This document shows positions 61,020-64,000 of a DNA stretch of 64,000 nucleotides, one piece after another (position 1 is the first letter of the stretch; every line of letters starts with the position of its first letter). The notes beneath the pieces were generated by a model. The model saw only the letters and a program-made list of their open reading frames with translations. It was not told the origin of the DNA and ran no database searches. The stretch is taken from NCBI RefSeq assembly GCF_003590095.1, contig NC_039478.1:6510001-6574000 (forward strand), read 5' to 3'. The position numbers and the translations under genes are program-made. Source of the DNA: Trichoplusia ni. Its lineage: Eukaryota; Arthropoda; Insecta; Lepidoptera; Noctuidae.

Positions 61020-63160
61020 AATACGATTCCTCTATTTATTAAAACCATAAAAAGGCCTATTTCCTGCTGCATCAACTTGTTTGACGGAAAAAATATTTTT
61101 GCTCAAAATATTTTAATAATAGACCACTTCAGTGTAGGTAGTCGAGTACTTTTAACAAGTACAGATATAAAGTGTCTGCTTAGTTGCTCCTTGTATGGAT
61201 CACCTTGAACATTGACATTTACTAGCCTTCACACTTCAGACGATGACATCGACTAGTCAGATGTGTTATATTACGTGTTGACCTTTATGCAATACTTAAT
61301 TAAATCATGTATAATTTGTTCAGAAATGTAAATCTTCAAATGTCGCTACTGGATTATTGCTTCTAACGTAATACGCATACAAGTGACGTGATACAAATGA
61401 CGTAATTTACCCTACTACAGTACATTTTATGTGATAGCGCAGTTTAGTAGATAAATTTCGAACCACCGCACGTTTACCATCCGATATTTCAAGCAACGCT
61501 GTAAACTTTATTGCGAATTTGTGAACACAGTTTGAACGCCGGCCAACTTTGACCTATAGATGCTATCAACAAACCCAAATTAACCTTGGAATCTTGAAAT
61601 TATCGGTTACATACGCACACTCTCTCGGATTAGATCGCTAAAGTAATTGAAAGTGTGAATGGAAGCTACGGAACTGTTGGCTTTAAATAGGCTATTGAAA
61701 TTCTACCGCTGATAGAAACGAAATAGGTCAACTTACTCTTGACACATATATTCTTGTGAGGGTTTGTGGTGCGGAAGAGGAGTCGTCATTACTTGAAGAA
61801 CATGTGTTTTTATTTTATTCGTTTGTGAGTCTATTTGATTTCGTTCTATTGACATGATAAATAGTCATCGATAGAACAGTGGCAAAATGCGAGATGATTT
61901 TCTTTCTGGTCACCATAGTTTTTTTTTAATTAAGTGCACCTAGGGCGTTGCCGTAATTTGAAGAATTCCATTTTGAGCAACAAAATGTAAAATTAAATAG
62001 TTTCCTAAGGCCTCCAATTTTGAAGGTTTTCTTCGACATGTAAGGCATTATGTCCGTTATGTTACACGATAACGTTTGTTGTCTCAGATAATCGTTAGCT
62101 TATCTCTACTTTAGCTACATAAGAATATCTAATCGCAAGTTTAACTAACGGTGTAAGGACACGGATAAATTCAGCAAACATTTGGGTCTAAAAAGAACTC
62201 TTGAATCTAAAGGAACATGCTTAGTTCTTTTATCTGTACTTCAGTATAGATTCTAATTAAATAACAAAAGAGGTTTTTTTTACAATTTCCATTTGCAAGG
62301 CTTATTCAATATTTCATCAAAGAACTGAATACTTTCTTTCAACTACACTTTTTAATTAAACAGATTAAACTTGCGTTCACGTGAAATACTTTTATTTGTC
62401 TATAAAAAATCCTCTCTCAGATACAGTTACGAAATTAGTTACAAAGTAACTTACCGAGACTTCACAAAGATGTCTAAATTAATAAACTTAGCTTTCTTTT
62501 ATTTCGTTTCTTAAGATAAAGCGTAATAAGTGGAAAAGAAAAAATAAGGCAGTGCATAGTGCTTGGGTTCCCTCGCAAACTTTTCAATCGGGCCACTTTA
62601 CAGTGGAGCAAGTTTATCCTTTGAGACTTTGTAGTCTTCCTCTCTTCCCTATTTTGGTAACCAAATTGTCCGAATGACAGACTACGTGGAAACAAAGCTT
62701 TGACCTAAACTCGCTTGCTTTTTAAATTTTATTTTTTTTTATATTGAGAAACTGAATGGGTACTACCCCTCTTTTTTTTAACATTTTAACATGCAGAACA
62801 GTGGACAGTATGTAATATTTAAGTTAATTTTCAATTTGTAAGGATATTCTAGTCAGAAATTTCAAAAGATAGACAAGTTTAGAAGATGAAGGGGGAGGCC
62901 TTTGCTCTGCAGAAGAAGAATGGCAATCGACCTTGTTAATAATTGAAATATTGTGTTGTAAGATGCGGTGACCCTGCTTATTAAATACTTGGTCATTTTA
63001 CTGCTTCTACCGCTGCGGTCTGCCGCAAATATTCTTGTGTTGTGTGTCTAATGTTACCGAAATTCGAGAAATAATTAACGCGCCTTGTATCATAGGCCAC
63101 TAACACATAACACAATTTGTACAATTCCCGCTAGTGTTGTAGCTAATATAATATGCGGCA
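61020..63160. other. AT-rich stretch
   Basis: No supported exon. A 19-nt segment between splice-like sites on the minus strand near 62454-62472 was not accepted. Confidence 0.4.
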
Positions 63161-63166
63161 ACTTAC

Positions 63167-63244
63167 CGTAACTTCGATCTATCTTGGTAAAATCCTTCGG
63201 GACTATAATTTGGTCGGAAATAATGAAATGGTATAACTTCGTGG
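63167..63244 (-). CDS. Candidate 78-nt internal exon, unidentified
   Basis: The minus-strand donor (tacg followed by gtaagttgc) is strong. The acceptor (aataacacag) has a poor pyrimidine tract. Between them the open frame needs two bases from the previous exon, reads HEVIPFHYFRPNYSPEGFYQ then DRSKL, and leaves two bases. Length is a multiple of three. The aromatic and proline-rich composition looks protein-like, but I recognise no family. Confidence 0.3.
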
Positions 63245-64000
63245 CTGTGTTATTTTTTATTCACTACTGCAATAGTCTTGTCTCATTCCAGAAATATATC
63301 GAAAAGGGAAAGGTGTAAAATAAGCGTATTCCTCTGTACCTCTTTATTTCATTTTGTCAGAGACCCCAATAAACTTGCGATCTTTATTGGAATAAGTATG
63401 CATGTTTTAGACAGACTCCATCGTGTGTTCAGATATATTCGTTACAAGGCCATCATGAAATGATAGAAACGTTTGCATAATGTATTTGTACAGTATACTG
63501 AAGTGCAGAAGGTTTTCGTTCGCAGATCGTTTTTTAAAGCTATCGAGGACAAACTTGCCTAAACGCACTTCTAAAGATGTTTACGCGTCCACATCAACAC
63601 TTTGAATTTGTTTCACAAACTAAAACAGAACAAGAAGCTTTCAAACCCATAATTTCTCAACGGGAGTTTAAACCATGGTTGCTACTAAGTAGTTAAATGT
63701 CCGCTGTTTACAAATGCGTCGTTCGCATTTTTTCACACCGTTGGTACTTAAAATCCGACACTTTCTTCTCAAACAGTGCTCTCTAACTTTTTGTTCGCAT
63801 TCCATCGGAGAGGTCATTTCGTACAATACGAAACATTCAGCTTTAGTTTAGTTCCCACCGTAGAACATTAGTCTTTTGTTTCAAATAACCTCGTGGTCGG
63901 ACTTTCCTTCATTCATTAACTTTTCTGGAGACAAGTGGAAATCCGTGTGTAGCTTTTCCGCTAAACGATATAGATTGAATTTCAGCTCAATTTTTACTTG

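Noticed and set aside
62454..62472. 19-nt minus-strand microexon-like segment
   Set aside because: The length breaks frame and the size is at the limit for splicing. Most likely chance.
1..64000. CRISPR arrays, bacterial operons or prophage
   Set aside because: No regularly spaced repeats, ribosome-binding sites or dense coding were seen. The architecture is that of an animal nuclear genome.

Overview
This window looks like about 64 kb of nuclear DNA from a moth or butterfly. It is AT-rich and has spliceosomal introns, with coding exons that are few, short and far apart. Lepidopteran-type repeats lie between them: tRNA-derived SINEs, decayed LINE 3' ends (including the 'ctgctgggcatagacc' and 'actagctg' types) and a Penelope-like element. 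There are no bacterial operons, rRNA genes or CRISPR arrays. Species cannot be fixed from the sequence.

The backbone is most likely one long plus-strand gene. A start-containing exon (11776-11972, ATG at 11878) ends two bases into a codon. The exon at 29318-29465 begins with exactly the one missing base and encodes a clear GoLoco motif (LFELLERVQCSRLDDQR). The motif resembles Rap1 GTPase-activating proteins, so I call this the 5' part of Rapgap1. Its catalytic exons are not visible and should lie beyond base 64000. That gives an intron of at least 34 kb, and a consensus recursive-splice site at 56098/56099 fits it. A GC-rich block at 40676-41578 could be an internal promoter with alternative first exons.

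Other genes or gene fragments lie inside these introns. On the plus strand there is a candidate small gene: TATA box at 34512, first exon 34583-34640, second exon from 38936, phase-compatible, poly(A) signal at 39386. There is also an unidentified terminal exon at 16850-16990 with a poly(A) signal. On the minus strand there is a codon-biased terminal exon at 18161-18298 and an intronless orphan frame of about 145 codons at 60544-60981. Three weaker microexon candidates lie at 1638-1709, 57529-57576 and 63167-63244.

Mobile DNA: a 1.7-kb Penelope-like insertion (23516-25209) sits between 14-bp target duplications. It carries two inverted 723-bp copies of its GIY-YIG endonuclease end around a 223-bp spacer and looks recent. 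Two copies of one SINE family are at 8566-8799 and 49077-49287, and a different SINE is at 33741-33899. A dispersed hairpin-plus-tail element of roughly 40-100 bp occurs at least eight times, always in the same orientation. I cannot match it to a known family, and with the Penelope fold-back, the ratchet site and the nested gene it is the most interesting content. The rest is AT-rich intronic or intergenic DNA in which I see no supported gene.
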